The notes below the pieces were generated by a model. That model made no database searches. It worked only from the letters and a program-made list of their open reading frames with translations, and had not been told where the DNA came from. Source: Arthrobacter_B citreus (GTDB taxonomy: Bacteria; Actinomycetota; Actinomycetes; Actinomycetales; Micrococcaceae). From it: 64,000 nucleotides of DNA. Below are positions 1 through 7,302 of this stretch, in pieces. The first letter of the stretch is position 1; every line of letters starts with the position of its first letter. Made by a program: the position numbers and the translations under genes. The stretch is taken from assembly GCF_042429235.1 (NCBI RefSeq), contig NZ_JBHMBA010000002.1. One strand, 5' to 3'.

Positions 1-1469
1 TCCCCGGAGTCCTGCCGAGCCCCGGGGTTAAGGACCAGCACTGGAGAGACCCTCTCGCCCCTGCCCACAGAGGCGGTCACGGCTGCCACGGCGAAGGGTG
101 AAGCGAGTACCGTTCCCGGAACGTCCGCGGACGCTGTCTGCTCGGCTCCGCCTTCCGGCACTCCGCCGTAGAACGCCGGTGTCCCCAGGCCCTCGGTTGT
201 GCCCAGCCCCAGGCTCTGGGACGCTGCCGCCAGGTCCGCGTCAGTGGGAATGTAAGGTTCTTCGGTTCCTCCCGCTGCGCCGGCACGGAGCCGGGCCAGC
301 TCGGTCACCGGGAGGAATGAACTGCCCAGGGAATATTCGCCCAGCAAGGCAGTCTGGGTCCCTTTGCCTCCGGATGAATCGGCGACGGCCAGGACATTGC
401 CGGTGGAGGGCTGGACTGCCACCAGCGAAGCACCTGGTGTGTCGGAAAGGAGGGCCTCCGCCTGGGACTGGATCCGCAGGTCAAGGGTGGTCTCCAGGGC
501 CACGCCGGGTTCCGCCGGTGCTTCAAAAAGAGGCGGAGAAGGAGTGTTGTCCGCGTTCAGGACACGAACCGTCACCGCGTCTGAGCCCCTGAGCTGGGAA
601 TCGTATTCACGCTGGAGTCCGGAGAGCCCGGTGAGGTCCCCCGGAGCCAGTAGACCGTCAGCGGCCATCTCATCTGTTGCGGGCCCCACAGTCCCCAACA
701 GGTCTGCCGCAAAGCCGGGGCTGGGGGCAAGTACCCGCCTTTCCGCAAGGGCATCGGCGCCGGGGATGGTTGCGATCTCGGAATCAAAGGACGGTGACAC
801 CTCGTCCTGGCGCACGGTAACGACTTCAACGAATTCATCGGGCCCGGCAGCTTGGACTTTTGCCGTGAGTGCGCCCGCGTCCAGGCCGAGGAAGAGGGAA
901 AGGTAATAGACCGAAGCGGCGTACTCATTTCCGCCCAGCACGGACTTGTCCAGGACCACCCGCCAAACCGGCCAGTCGCCCATCAGCACGGACCCGCCCG
1001 CGCCCAGAATGCCCGCACGCGTGGGTGGGGCTGCCTTGCGCACCATCCTCTGCCACGGAAGGAGGTCCGGATGCACCGTGGTGGAACGGAAACGGGTTTG
1101 CCAACCGGTGTCCTTTCCCCGCTCCAGGGTCACAGTGGTCTCGTAGGTGTAGTCCTCCGGTGACGCGTTGACGTCCCACACGTAGTTCAAGGTGGCTACG
1201 GCTTCGTCGGCTGAGACTTCGTCGATTTTTGACACTGTGACTGAAGGTTTAATCTTCATGCCGGAGGCCACGTACTCAAGCATGCCGTTCACGGCCTCGA
1301 CGGTTGAACCGGCGAACTCGTTTCCGGTGACGTCCATGCGGGAGAGCCCGTCCGCCAGCGAGGCGACGGCTTCCTCCGGTCCGGGGCGCTCTTCAGCGGA
1401 ACATCCGGCCAGCGGAAGGCCCAGGAACGAGAAAGCAAGGATGGCGGCTGTCAGGCGGTTCTTCCCCAT
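1..1469 (-). CDS. Penicillin-binding-protein-like lipoprotein with degenerate transpeptidase site (partial, 3' end outside window)
   Basis: The reading frame starts at ATG 1469 and stays open to base 1, giving about 489 residues with the C-terminus missing. The N-terminus is a lipoprotein signal with lipobox LAGC (Cys about 23). Then come an NTF2/MecA_N-like region (about 28-140), a PBP-dimer-like region, and a transpeptidase-like domain from about residue 325, where TTLDLRIQSQAE and VAVQPSTGNVLAVAD are recognisable. At the expected catalytic SxxK, usually GSTFK, the sequence reads GSSFLPVT (Ser383-Ser384-Phe385-Leu386), so the lysine is absent. The stretch to the later SPFAVAAVTASVGRGE motif (about 457) is short and shows no SxN motif. 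By family it should be a periplasmic peptidoglycan enzyme; I infer it is a non-catalytic homologue. The KTG motif would lie outside the window. Confidence 0.85.
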   Translation of the reverse strand, partial: MGKNRLTAAILAFSFLGLPLAGCSAEERPGPEEAVASLADGLSRMDVTGNEFAGSTVEAVNGMLEYVASGMKIKPSVTVSKIDEVSADEAVATLNYVWDVNASPEDYTYETTVTLERGKDTGWQTRFRSTTVHPDLLPWQRMVRKAAPPTRAGILGAGGSVLMGDWPVWRVVLDKSVLGGNEYAASVYYLSLFLGLDAGALTAKVQAAGPDEFVEVVTVRQDEVSPSFDSEIATIPGADALAERRVLAPSPGFAADLLGTVGPATDEMAADGLLAPGDLTGLSGLQREYDSQLRGSDAVTVRVLNADNTPSPPLFEAPAEPGVALETTLDLRIQSQAEALLSDTPGASLVAVQPSTGNVLAVADSSGGKGTQTALLGEYSLGSSFLPVTELARLRAGAAGGTEEPYIPTDADLAAASQSLGLGTTEGLGTPAFYGGVPEGGAEQTASADVPGTVLASPFAVAAVTASVGRGERVSPVLVLNPGARQDSG

Positions 1470-1648
1470 GCGGGAACGATAGCTGCGCGCAGGGAAAAAG
1501 GGACCGGGAAAGCTCCGAATTGCTCTTGCCGGGAGCTTATTGGCAGCTTCCGGTCAACCCGTCCGGAACGCCTTCATGACCGGTCCGCCGGGGGTGGACC
1601 CGCAGCAGCTCTGAAACCCACGCCTGCCTGTGGTGCGTGAGGGCAAAC

Positions 1649-1680
1649 AAAAAGGCCCCCCGCCAAGCGGAGGACCCTTT
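1649..1680 (-). terminator. Intrinsic terminator behind tRNA-Gly
   Basis: On the minus strand a GC-rich stem (CCTCCGC against GCGGGGGG) is followed by CCTTTTTG. It lies about 33 bases past the 3' end of the tRNA-Gly gene. Confidence 0.75.
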
Positions 1681-1712
1681 CAAAGCCGGCATCTGCCGGT
1701 TATATTTTGCAG

Positions 1713-1783
1713 AGGGGATGACGGGAATCGAACCCGCGTGATCAGTTTGGAAAACTGAGGCTCTACCATTGAGCTACATCCCC
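1713..1783 (-). tRNA. tRNA-Gly (anticodon TCC)
   Basis: The 71-base gene folds as a full cloverleaf. The acceptor stem is GGGGATG with CATCCCC, the anticodon stem TCAGT with ACTGA, and the loop TTTCCAA places TCC at positions 34-36. The T-arm reads CGGGTTCGATTCCCG. No CCA is encoded. Confidence 0.97.
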
Positions 1784-1922
1784 GGCGCCCTAAGGCAGGT
1801 TTTACCTTAGCACGGTAATTCGGTGGTTCGGAAATCACATCCCGAATCGGCCTTCAGGAGGGCCGGGCCACACTCAATTGTGCACAAGGCCCTGCATGCC
1901 GGTAGGCTGTCAGGTGCACTGA

Positions 1923-1996
1923 CGGGGTGTAGCTCAGCTTGGAAGAGCGCCTGCTTTGGGAGCAGGAAGTCGCAGGTTCAAATCCTGTCACCCCGA
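1923..1996 (+). tRNA. tRNA-Pro (anticodon TGG)
   Basis: The acceptor stem is CGGGGTG with CACCCCG. The anticodon stem CCTGC with GCAGG carries loop TTTGGGA, giving anticodon TGG. The discriminator is A and no CCA is encoded. It ends 57 bases before the trigger factor start with no terminator visible between, so read-through into tig is possible. Confidence 0.97.
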
Positions 1997-2053
1997 CTCT
2001 GTAGTACACATGGTGCAGACCCCATCCCCAGAACCCCTCAGGAGAACTACGCT

Positions 2054-3424
2054 GTGAAGAGCGCTGTAGAAAACCTCACACCCACGCGGGTAAAGCTCGT
2101 TGTCGAAGTTCCGTTTGAGGAATTGAAGCCGAGCATCGACGAGGCCTACAAGACCATCGCCACCCAGGTTCAGGTGCCTGGCTTCCGCAAGGGCAAGGTC
2201 CCCAACAGGCTCATCGACCAGCGCGTCGGCCGCGGCTACGTTCTGGAAACCGCCATCAACGACGGCCTGAACGGTTTTTACCAGGAAGCTGTATCGGAAA
2301 CGGGAATCCGTCCGATGAGCCGTCCCGAGGTTGAAATCAGCGAAGTGCCGGATCCCGCCACCGACGAGGGCCAGCTGGTCTTCAACGTCGAGCTGGATGT
2401 CCGCCCGGAAATCGAACTCCCGGATTACTCCGGCCTCGAGGTCACCGTCGAGCCCGCTGAGGCTTCCGACGACGACGTCACCAAGGCGCTGGATGAACTG
2501 CGCGGCCGCTTCGGCACGCTCAAGAGCGTTGACCGTCCCGCCGCCGAAGGCGACTTCCTCACCATGGACCTCGTAGCCAAGGTTGGCGACGAAGAGATCG
2601 ATTCCGCAGCGGACCTGTCCTACCAGGTGGGCGCGGGCACCATGCTCGAGGGCATGGACGAAGCAGTCACCGGCCTGTCCGCTGACGAATCGGCAACCTT
2701 CGAGACGAAGCTTGCCGGCGGCGAGCACGCCGGCGAAGACGCCACCGTCACCGTAACCGTCAAGGCCGTCAAGGAGCGCGAGCTTCCCGAGGCCGACGAC
2801 GACTTCGCCCAGCTGGCCAGCGAATTCGACACCATCGAAGAGCTCCGCGAAGACCTGACCAAGCGTGCCGCTGAGTCCAAGCTGATGGAGCAGGGCGTCG
2901 AGGCCCGCGACAAGGTCCTGGAGAAGCTGCTGGAAATGATCGAGGTTCCGGTTCCGGAGTCCGTCATCGAAGAGCAGCTCGAGCAGCACTTCAGCTCCGA
3001 GAGCGCGCAGGCCCAGGGTGAAGACCACGACACCGAAGAGCACCGCGCCGAGGTCCGCGAGAACACCGCAGCTGCCTTCAAGAACGAAATCATCCTTGAC
3101 GCTGTTGCCGACAAGGAAGAGGTGGGCGTCAGCCAGAACGAGCTGATCGACTACATCGTCTCCGCCGCCGGCCAGTACGGCATGGACCCGAACCAGTTCG
3201 CCCAGCTGATCGACCAGAGCGGCCAGGTCCCGATGATGGTTGGCGAAGTCCGCCGCCGCAAGGCCCTCGCGAAGGTCCTGGAGCAGGCCAAGGTCACCGA
3301 CACCGCAGGTGTCGAGATCGACCTCAGCGACTTCGTCCGCCCCGCCGGCGAGGAAGCACCCGCAGCGGAGGCCGAAGCCCCCGAGGCAGAGGCTGCCGAA
3401 GAGGCTAAGAGCGACAAGGCATAA
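2054..3424 (+). CDS. tig: Trigger factor, ribosome-associated chaperone and prolyl isomerase
   Basis: This 456-residue protein binds at the ribosome exit tunnel and protects nascent chains. The N-terminal ribosome-binding domain begins KSAVENLTPTRVKLVVEVPF and includes the GFRKGKVPNRL signature. An FKBP-type isomerase domain (about 155-235, GDFLTMDLVAKV) and the helical C-terminal substrate domain follow, ending in an Ala/Glu-rich acidic tail. GTG 2054 is chosen because AGGAG sits 9 bases upstream and it matches the usual N-terminus. The frame stays open upstream through tRNA-Pro, which cannot be coding. Gene order with clpP1P2-clpX is typical of actinobacteria. Confidence 0.96.
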   Translation: MKSAVENLTPTRVKLVVEVPFEELKPSIDEAYKTIATQVQVPGFRKGKVPNRLIDQRVGRGYVLETAINDGLNGFYQEAVSETGIRPMSRPEVEISEVPDPATDEGQLVFNVELDVRPEIELPDYSGLEVTVEPAEASDDDVTKALDELRGRFGTLKSVDRPAAEGDFLTMDLVAKVGDEEIDSAADLSYQVGAGTMLEGMDEAVTGLSADESATFETKLAGGEHAGEDATVTVTVKAVKERELPEADDDFAQLASEFDTIEELREDLTKRAAESKLMEQGVEARDKVLEKLLEMIEVPVPESVIEEQLEQHFSSESAQAQGEDHDTEEHRAEVRENTAAAFKNEIILDAVADKEEVGVSQNELIDYIVSAAGQYGMDPNQFAQLIDQSGQVPMMVGEVRRRKALAKVLEQAKVTDTAGVEIDLSDFVRPAGEEAPAAEAEAPEAEAAEEAKSDKA

Positions 3425-3452
3425 TCTCCCTTTCGGAGAACGCTGAACCGCC

Positions 3453-3497
3453 GACGGCGCCGCTTGCCCGCAAGGGCAGGCGGCGCCGTCGTTTAAC
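3453..3497 (+). terminator. Intrinsic terminator of tig
   Basis: A long hairpin, GACGGCGCCGC and TTGCCC pairing with GGGCA and GGCGGCGCCGTC around loop GCAA, is followed by GTTT. It begins about 28 bases after the tig stop. Confidence 0.85.
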
Positions 3498-3545
3498 CTG
3501 CAGCCGCTGTGAATTGCCCGTCCACGCGGTGTGACGGGCATCGTG

Positions 3546-3556
3546 CGCCGTCAGCG
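3546..3556 (+). promoter_or_regulatory. Candidate ClgR-type operator upstream of clpP1
   Basis: CGC-N5-GCG (CGCCGTCAGCG, followed by AAC) resembles the CGC-N5-GCG core reported for ClgR, the activator of actinobacterial clp genes. It lies 125 bases upstream of the clpP1 start. The TGTCCTAGA element at 3601-3609 further down is a likely -10 region. This is a motif match only. Confidence 0.35.
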
Positions 3557-3680
3557 AACAGTCCGCGAATCGGGAGCAGATCAGCGCCGCAACAGGTTAG
3601 TGTCCTAGAAGAGATAAACGGCGGGACCAGCTGACGCGGTTAGCGGTTCTGTACCCCGCCAGAGCGAGAGGTCACTCAGT

Positions 3681-4328
3681 ATGGCAATTGCACCCAACAC
3701 ACCCACAATGGCAACGGTGGACCCGGCGAGCCGGGACGACTACATCTACAATCGTCTGCTCCGCGAGCGGATCATTTGGTTGGGCTCGGAAGTGCGTGAT
3801 GACAACGCCAACGCCATCTGCTCTCAGCTGCTCCTGCTCTCAGCGGAGGATCCCGACAAGGACATCTTCCTGTACATCAACTCTCCCGGCGGATCCGTGA
3901 CGGCCGGCATGGCCATCTACGACACGATGCAGTTCATTCCGAACGACGTCGTGACCGTTGCAACCGGACTGGCCGCCTCCATGGGGCAGTTCCTGCTCTC
4001 CTCCGGCACCAAGGGCAAGCGCTACGCCACGCCCCACGCCCGCATCCTCATGCACCAGCCCTCCGGCGGCATCGGCGGCACCGCCTCCGACATCCGCATC
4101 CAGGCGGAACTGATTCTTCACATGAAGCAGGTCATGGCCGAACTGACGGCTGAGCAGACCGGGCAGACTGTCGAGACCATCCTGAAGGACAACGACCGCG
4201 ACAAGTGGTTCACGGCCCAGGAAGCACTGGAGTACGGCTTCTTCGACAAGATCTCCGCGCATGCCGGCGGCGTCACCGGCGGCGGCGGAACTGACCAGGA
4301 CAAGGGCGCAGCGCCGGTCGAGGACTGA
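3681..4328 (+). CDS. clpP1: ATP-dependent Clp protease proteolytic subunit 1
   Basis: A 215-residue serine peptidase subunit of the Clp barrel. The catalytic triad is readable as Ser100 (LAASMGQ), His125 (MHQPSGG) and Asp174 (NDRDKWF). The oligomer motif INSPGGSVTAGMAIYD is intact. Actinobacteria need a mixed ClpP1-ClpP2 tetradecamer, and the second subunit follows 47 bases downstream in the same operon. The ATG used has GAGAGG about 11 bases upstream; ATG 3708 is a weaker alternative. The C-terminal tail is Gly-rich and variable. Confidence 0.96.
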   Translation: MAIAPNTPTMATVDPASRDDYIYNRLLRERIIWLGSEVRDDNANAICSQLLLLSAEDPDKDIFLYINSPGGSVTAGMAIYDTMQFIPNDVVTVATGLAASMGQFLLSSGTKGKRYATPHARILMHQPSGGIGGTASDIRIQAELILHMKQVMAELTAEQTGQTVETILKDNDRDKWFTAQEALEYGFFDKISAHAGGVTGGGGTDQDKGAAPVED

Positions 4329-4375
4329 CGTTTCCTCCCCAGCAAGCGCACTTTCTTAGACTTCAGGAGTATTTT

Positions 4376-5047
4376 ATGAACACCAATTTCGGAACCGCAG
4401 GCGGATCGGCGCCGCAGATGCCGTCCAGCCGTTACGTGCTGCCGCAGTTCGAGGAGCGTACGCCGTACGGCTTCAAGCGCCAGGACCCGTACACGAAGCT
4501 GTTCGAGGACCGCATCATCTTCTTGGGTGTCCAGGTTGACGATGCCTCGGCCGACGACGTCATGGCCCAGCTCCTGGTCCTTGAGTCCAACGACCCGGAC
4601 CGCGACATCACCCTCTACATCAACTCCCCGGGCGGTTCGTTCACGGCCATGACGGCCATTTACGACACCATGCAGTACATCCGTCCCGAGATCCAGACGG
4701 TGTGCCTGGGCCAGGCAGCCAGCGCCGCAGCCGTTCTGCTGGCCGCCGGTACGCCGGGCAAGCGCCTGGCGCTCCCGAACGCCCGTGTCCTGATCCACCA
4801 GCCCGCCCTCGGCGGCGGCGAGCGTGGCCAGGCATCGGACCTCGAGATCCAGGCGGCCGAGGTCATGCGCATGCGGACCTGGCTGGAGGACACGCTGGCC
4901 CTGCACTCGAACCACACGTCCGAGGAAGTGAACCGGGACATCGAGCGCGACAAGATCCTGACCGCCGCCGGCGCACTGGAGTACGGACTGATTGACCAGG
5001 TCCTGGACTCCCGCAAGATCAAGACTCCGGCGATCAACCGGATGTAA
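4376..5047 (+). CDS. clpP2: ATP-dependent Clp protease proteolytic subunit 2
   Basis: A 223-residue second ClpP subunit with triad Ser116 (GQAASAAA), His141 (LIHQPALGG) and Asp192 (ERDKI). The N-terminal extension rich in Gly, Ser and Pro before RYVLPQFEERTPYG is typical of actinobacterial ClpP2 propeptides. The start has a good site, CAGGAG, 8 bases upstream. It forms an operon with clpP1, and the shared barrel is fed by ClpX, encoded next, or ClpC. Confidence 0.96.
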   Translation: MNTNFGTAGGSAPQMPSSRYVLPQFEERTPYGFKRQDPYTKLFEDRIIFLGVQVDDASADDVMAQLLVLESNDPDRDITLYINSPGGSFTAMTAIYDTMQYIRPEIQTVCLGQAASAAAVLLAAGTPGKRLALPNARVLIHQPALGGGERGQASDLEIQAAEVMRMRTWLEDTLALHSNHTSEEVNRDIERDKILTAAGALEYGLIDQVLDSRKIKTPAINRM

Positions 5048-5060
5048 CCCGCCTTCGTGA

Positions 5061-5096
5061 GGCCCGTGGAGCGAAATATCGCACCACGGGCCTTTC
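5061..5096 (+). terminator. Intrinsic terminator of clpP1-clpP2
   Basis: Stem GGCCCGTGG with CCACGGGCC is followed by TTTCG, 14 bases after the clpP2 stop. It separates clpP1P2 from clpX. Confidence 0.75.
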
Positions 5097-5217
5097 GATT
5101 GCTGAATCGCCCAGCCAATTGTCCTAGAGTGGGACATGGCTGAATGGCATCAGTCTGTCCCGCACGGGGCAGCTGCCGGCGCTGTAGGAACGATGGACCA
5201 TTTAAGGGGACTGAATT

Positions 5218-6510
5218 ATGGCTCGCATTGGTGAGAGCACCGATCTGCTCAAGTGCTCTTTCTGTGGAAAGAGCCAGAAGCAGGTCCGCAAGCTCATTGC
5301 CGGCCCCGGTGTCTACATCTGTGATGAGTGCATCGATCTGTGCAACGAAATCATCGAAGAGGAACTCTCGGAGGTGGCCGATCTCGGTACGTTCGAGCTG
5401 CCCAAGCCGCGGGAGATCTTCGATTCGCTGCAGGAATACGTGATTGGCCAGGAACCCGCCAAGCGGTCCCTCGCCGTCGCCGTCTACAACCACTACAAGC
5501 GCATCCAGGCAGGCCATGCCCCGCGCAACACCGGCAACCTCTCCGACGCCGTCATGTCCGACGAGGTGGAGATCGGCAAGTCCAACATCCTGCTGATCGG
5601 TCCCACCGGCTGTGGCAAGACCTACCTCGCGCAGACGTTGGCCCGCCGCCTGAACGTGCCCTTCGCCGTCGCCGACGCGACCGCGCTCACCGAGGCAGGG
5701 TACGTGGGTGAAGATGTCGAGAACATCCTGCTCAAGCTCATCCAAGCCGCTGACTATGACGTCAAGAAGGCAGAGCAGGGCATCATCTACATTGACGAGA
5801 TTGACAAGATCTCGCGCAAGAGTGAAAACCCGTCCATCACCCGCGACGTTTCCGGTGAGGGCGTGCAGCAGGCGCTGCTGAAGATCCTTGAAGGCACAGT
5901 GGCCTCGGTGCCGCCGCAGGGCGGCCGCAAGCACCCGCACCAGGAATTCATCCAGATCGACACCACCAACGTGCTCTTCATCGTGGCCGGCGCCTTTGCC
6001 GGGCTGGAAGAGATCATCGGCTCCCGCTCCGGGCGGAAGGGCATCGGCTTTGGCGCACCCCTGAACGAGAACGCCAAGGAGGCCGACTCCTACGCGGACG
6101 TCATGCCGGAGGATTTGCTGAAGTTCGGGCTGATTCCGGAATTCATCGGCCGGCTGCCGGTCATCACCACCGTTTCGAGCCTGGACCGCACGGCACTGAT
6201 CCGGATCCTCACCGAGCCGAAGAACGCACTGGTCAAGCAGTTCCAGAAGATGTTCCAGCTCGACGGCGTGGAGCTGACTTTCGAACCGGCCGCCCTGGAC
6301 GCCATTGCGGACGCAGCGCTGTCCCGCGGCACCGGTGCCCGCGGGCTGCGCGCCATCCTTGAAGAGGTGCTGCTGCCGGTCATGTTCGACCTGCCCAGCC
6401 GCGACGACGTCGCCACCGTGGTCATCACAGCGGACGTCGTGACGCAGAAGGCCGAGCCGACCCTGATCTCCCAGGCAGTGGCGGCCAAGCGCCGGAACAA
6501 ATCCGCCTGA
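5218..6510 (+). CDS. clpX: ATP-dependent unfoldase ClpX
   Basis: A 430-residue AAA+ unfoldase that threads substrates into ClpP. The N-terminal zinc domain has Cys13-x2-Cys16 and Cys35-x2-Cys38. Walker A is GPTGCGKT (about 128-135) and Walker B is IIYIDEID (about 189-196). The sensor and ClpP-binding IGF-type region (GKGIGFGAP) follows. AGGGGA precedes ATG 5218. A TGTCCTAGA element at 5120-5128 also occurs upstream of clpP1, so shared control is plausible. Confidence 0.97.
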   Translation: MARIGESTDLLKCSFCGKSQKQVRKLIAGPGVYICDECIDLCNEIIEEELSEVADLGTFELPKPREIFDSLQEYVIGQEPAKRSLAVAVYNHYKRIQAGHAPRNTGNLSDAVMSDEVEIGKSNILLIGPTGCGKTYLAQTLARRLNVPFAVADATALTEAGYVGEDVENILLKLIQAADYDVKKAEQGIIYIDEIDKISRKSENPSITRDVSGEGVQQALLKILEGTVASVPPQGGRKHPHQEFIQIDTTNVLFIVAGAFAGLEEIIGSRSGRKGIGFGAPLNENAKEADSYADVMPEDLLKFGLIPEFIGRLPVITTVSSLDRTALIRILTEPKNALVKQFQKMFQLDGVELTFEPAALDAIADAALSRGTGARGLRAILEEVLLPVMFDLPSRDDVATVVITADVVTQKAEPTLISQAVAAKRRNKSA

Positions 6511-6581
6511 TTGCCGGTTGCCTCCAGTAACTGCCGCTTGCAGATGCAAGCCCGCGCCCGCACCTCATGAAGGAGTTACCC

Positions 6582-7199
6582 TTGACCTCACCCGATGCCG
6601 CAGCGAAGGCCGATTTCTGGTTTGACCCCATGTGCCCCTTTGCCTGGGTAACATCCCGCTGGATGGGCGAAGTGGAGCAGGTCCGTGATGTCAGCACCAC
6701 TTGGCACGTCATGAGCCTGTCCGTCCTCAATGAGGGCCGGGATTTGCCCGAGGAGTACAAAAAGGGAATGGACGCGGGCTGGGGCCCGGTCCGCGTGATC
6801 ATCGCCGCGCAGGAACTGCACGGAGACGAATACGTCAAAAAGCTCTACGACGCCATGGGCACCCGCATCCACATCGGCGGCAACAAGGACTTCGGCGTCG
6901 TGATCCGCGAAGCCCTTGAAGAGGTTGGCCTGCCCGCCGAACTGGCCAAGTATGCCGACACGGACGAGTACGATGCCCAGCTGCGCGCCTCGCACCAGGA
7001 GGGTATCTCCAAGGTGGGCGACGACGTCGGAACCCCCGTGGTCGCGTTTAACGGCACCGCCTTCTTCGGCCCGGTGCTGACCCGCATCCCGCGCGGTGAG
7101 GAAGCGGGCAAGATGTTCGACGGCGCACTGATGCTGGCCTCGAATCCCGCGTTCTTCGAAATCAAGCGCAGCCGCACCGAGAACCCGCAGTTCGACTAG
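6582..7199 (+). CDS. Mycothiol-dependent reductase-like DsbA-family protein with CPFA active site
   Basis: A 205-residue thioredoxin-fold protein that matches, as far as I recall it, Rv2466c (mycothiol-dependent nitroreductase) across its length: ADFWFDPMCP, HVMSLSVLNEGRD, WGPVRV, VGDDVGTP, AFFGPVLTRIPRGEEAGK and the C-terminal PQFD. The active site is Cys18-Pro-Phe-Ala21, so the second cysteine of the usual CPWC is missing, favouring a monothiol mechanism or altered activity. TTG 6582 is chosen because AAGGAG (6570-6575) lies 6 bases upstream. The in-frame ATG 6567 directly abuts that ribosome site and would give an unusually long N-terminus. It follows clpX by 71 bases. Confidence 0.88.
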   Translation: MTSPDAAAKADFWFDPMCPFAWVTSRWMGEVEQVRDVSTTWHVMSLSVLNEGRDLPEEYKKGMDAGWGPVRVIIAAQELHGDEYVKKLYDAMGTRIHIGGNKDFGVVIREALEEVGLPAELAKYADTDEYDAQLRASHQEGISKVGDDVGTPVVAFNGTAFFGPVLTRIPRGEEAGKMFDGALMLASNPAFFEIKRSRTENPQFD

Positions 7200-7240
7200 G
7201 CACCGCCAGGCACCAAAATGCTGATAGCCAGCAGTTGTTA

Positions 7241-7287
7241 AAAGGGAGAACTCCCGGCCGGAATCCGGCCGGGAGTTCTCCCTTTAG
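7241..7287. terminator. Bidirectional terminator between the reductase and valS
   Basis: A near-perfect 20-bp inverted repeat, AAAGGGAGAACTCCCGGCC against its complement, sits between two convergent genes with A and T runs at its ends. It can stop transcription from both sides. Confidence 0.85.
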
Positions 7288-7302
7288 CTTTCGGTTACCC
7301 GT

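Noticed and set aside
1823..2053. Open frame continuing upstream of trigger factor
   Set aside because: It runs through tRNA-Pro, and GTG 2054 has a good ribosome site and the family N-terminus.
1988..3541. Long open frame antisense to tig
   Set aside because: It mirrors the high-GC codon pattern of tig and shows no family features.
4660..6549. Long open frame antisense to clpX and clpP2
   Set aside because: Shadow of the strong coding bias of clpX; composition is His/Arg/Gly-rich and featureless.
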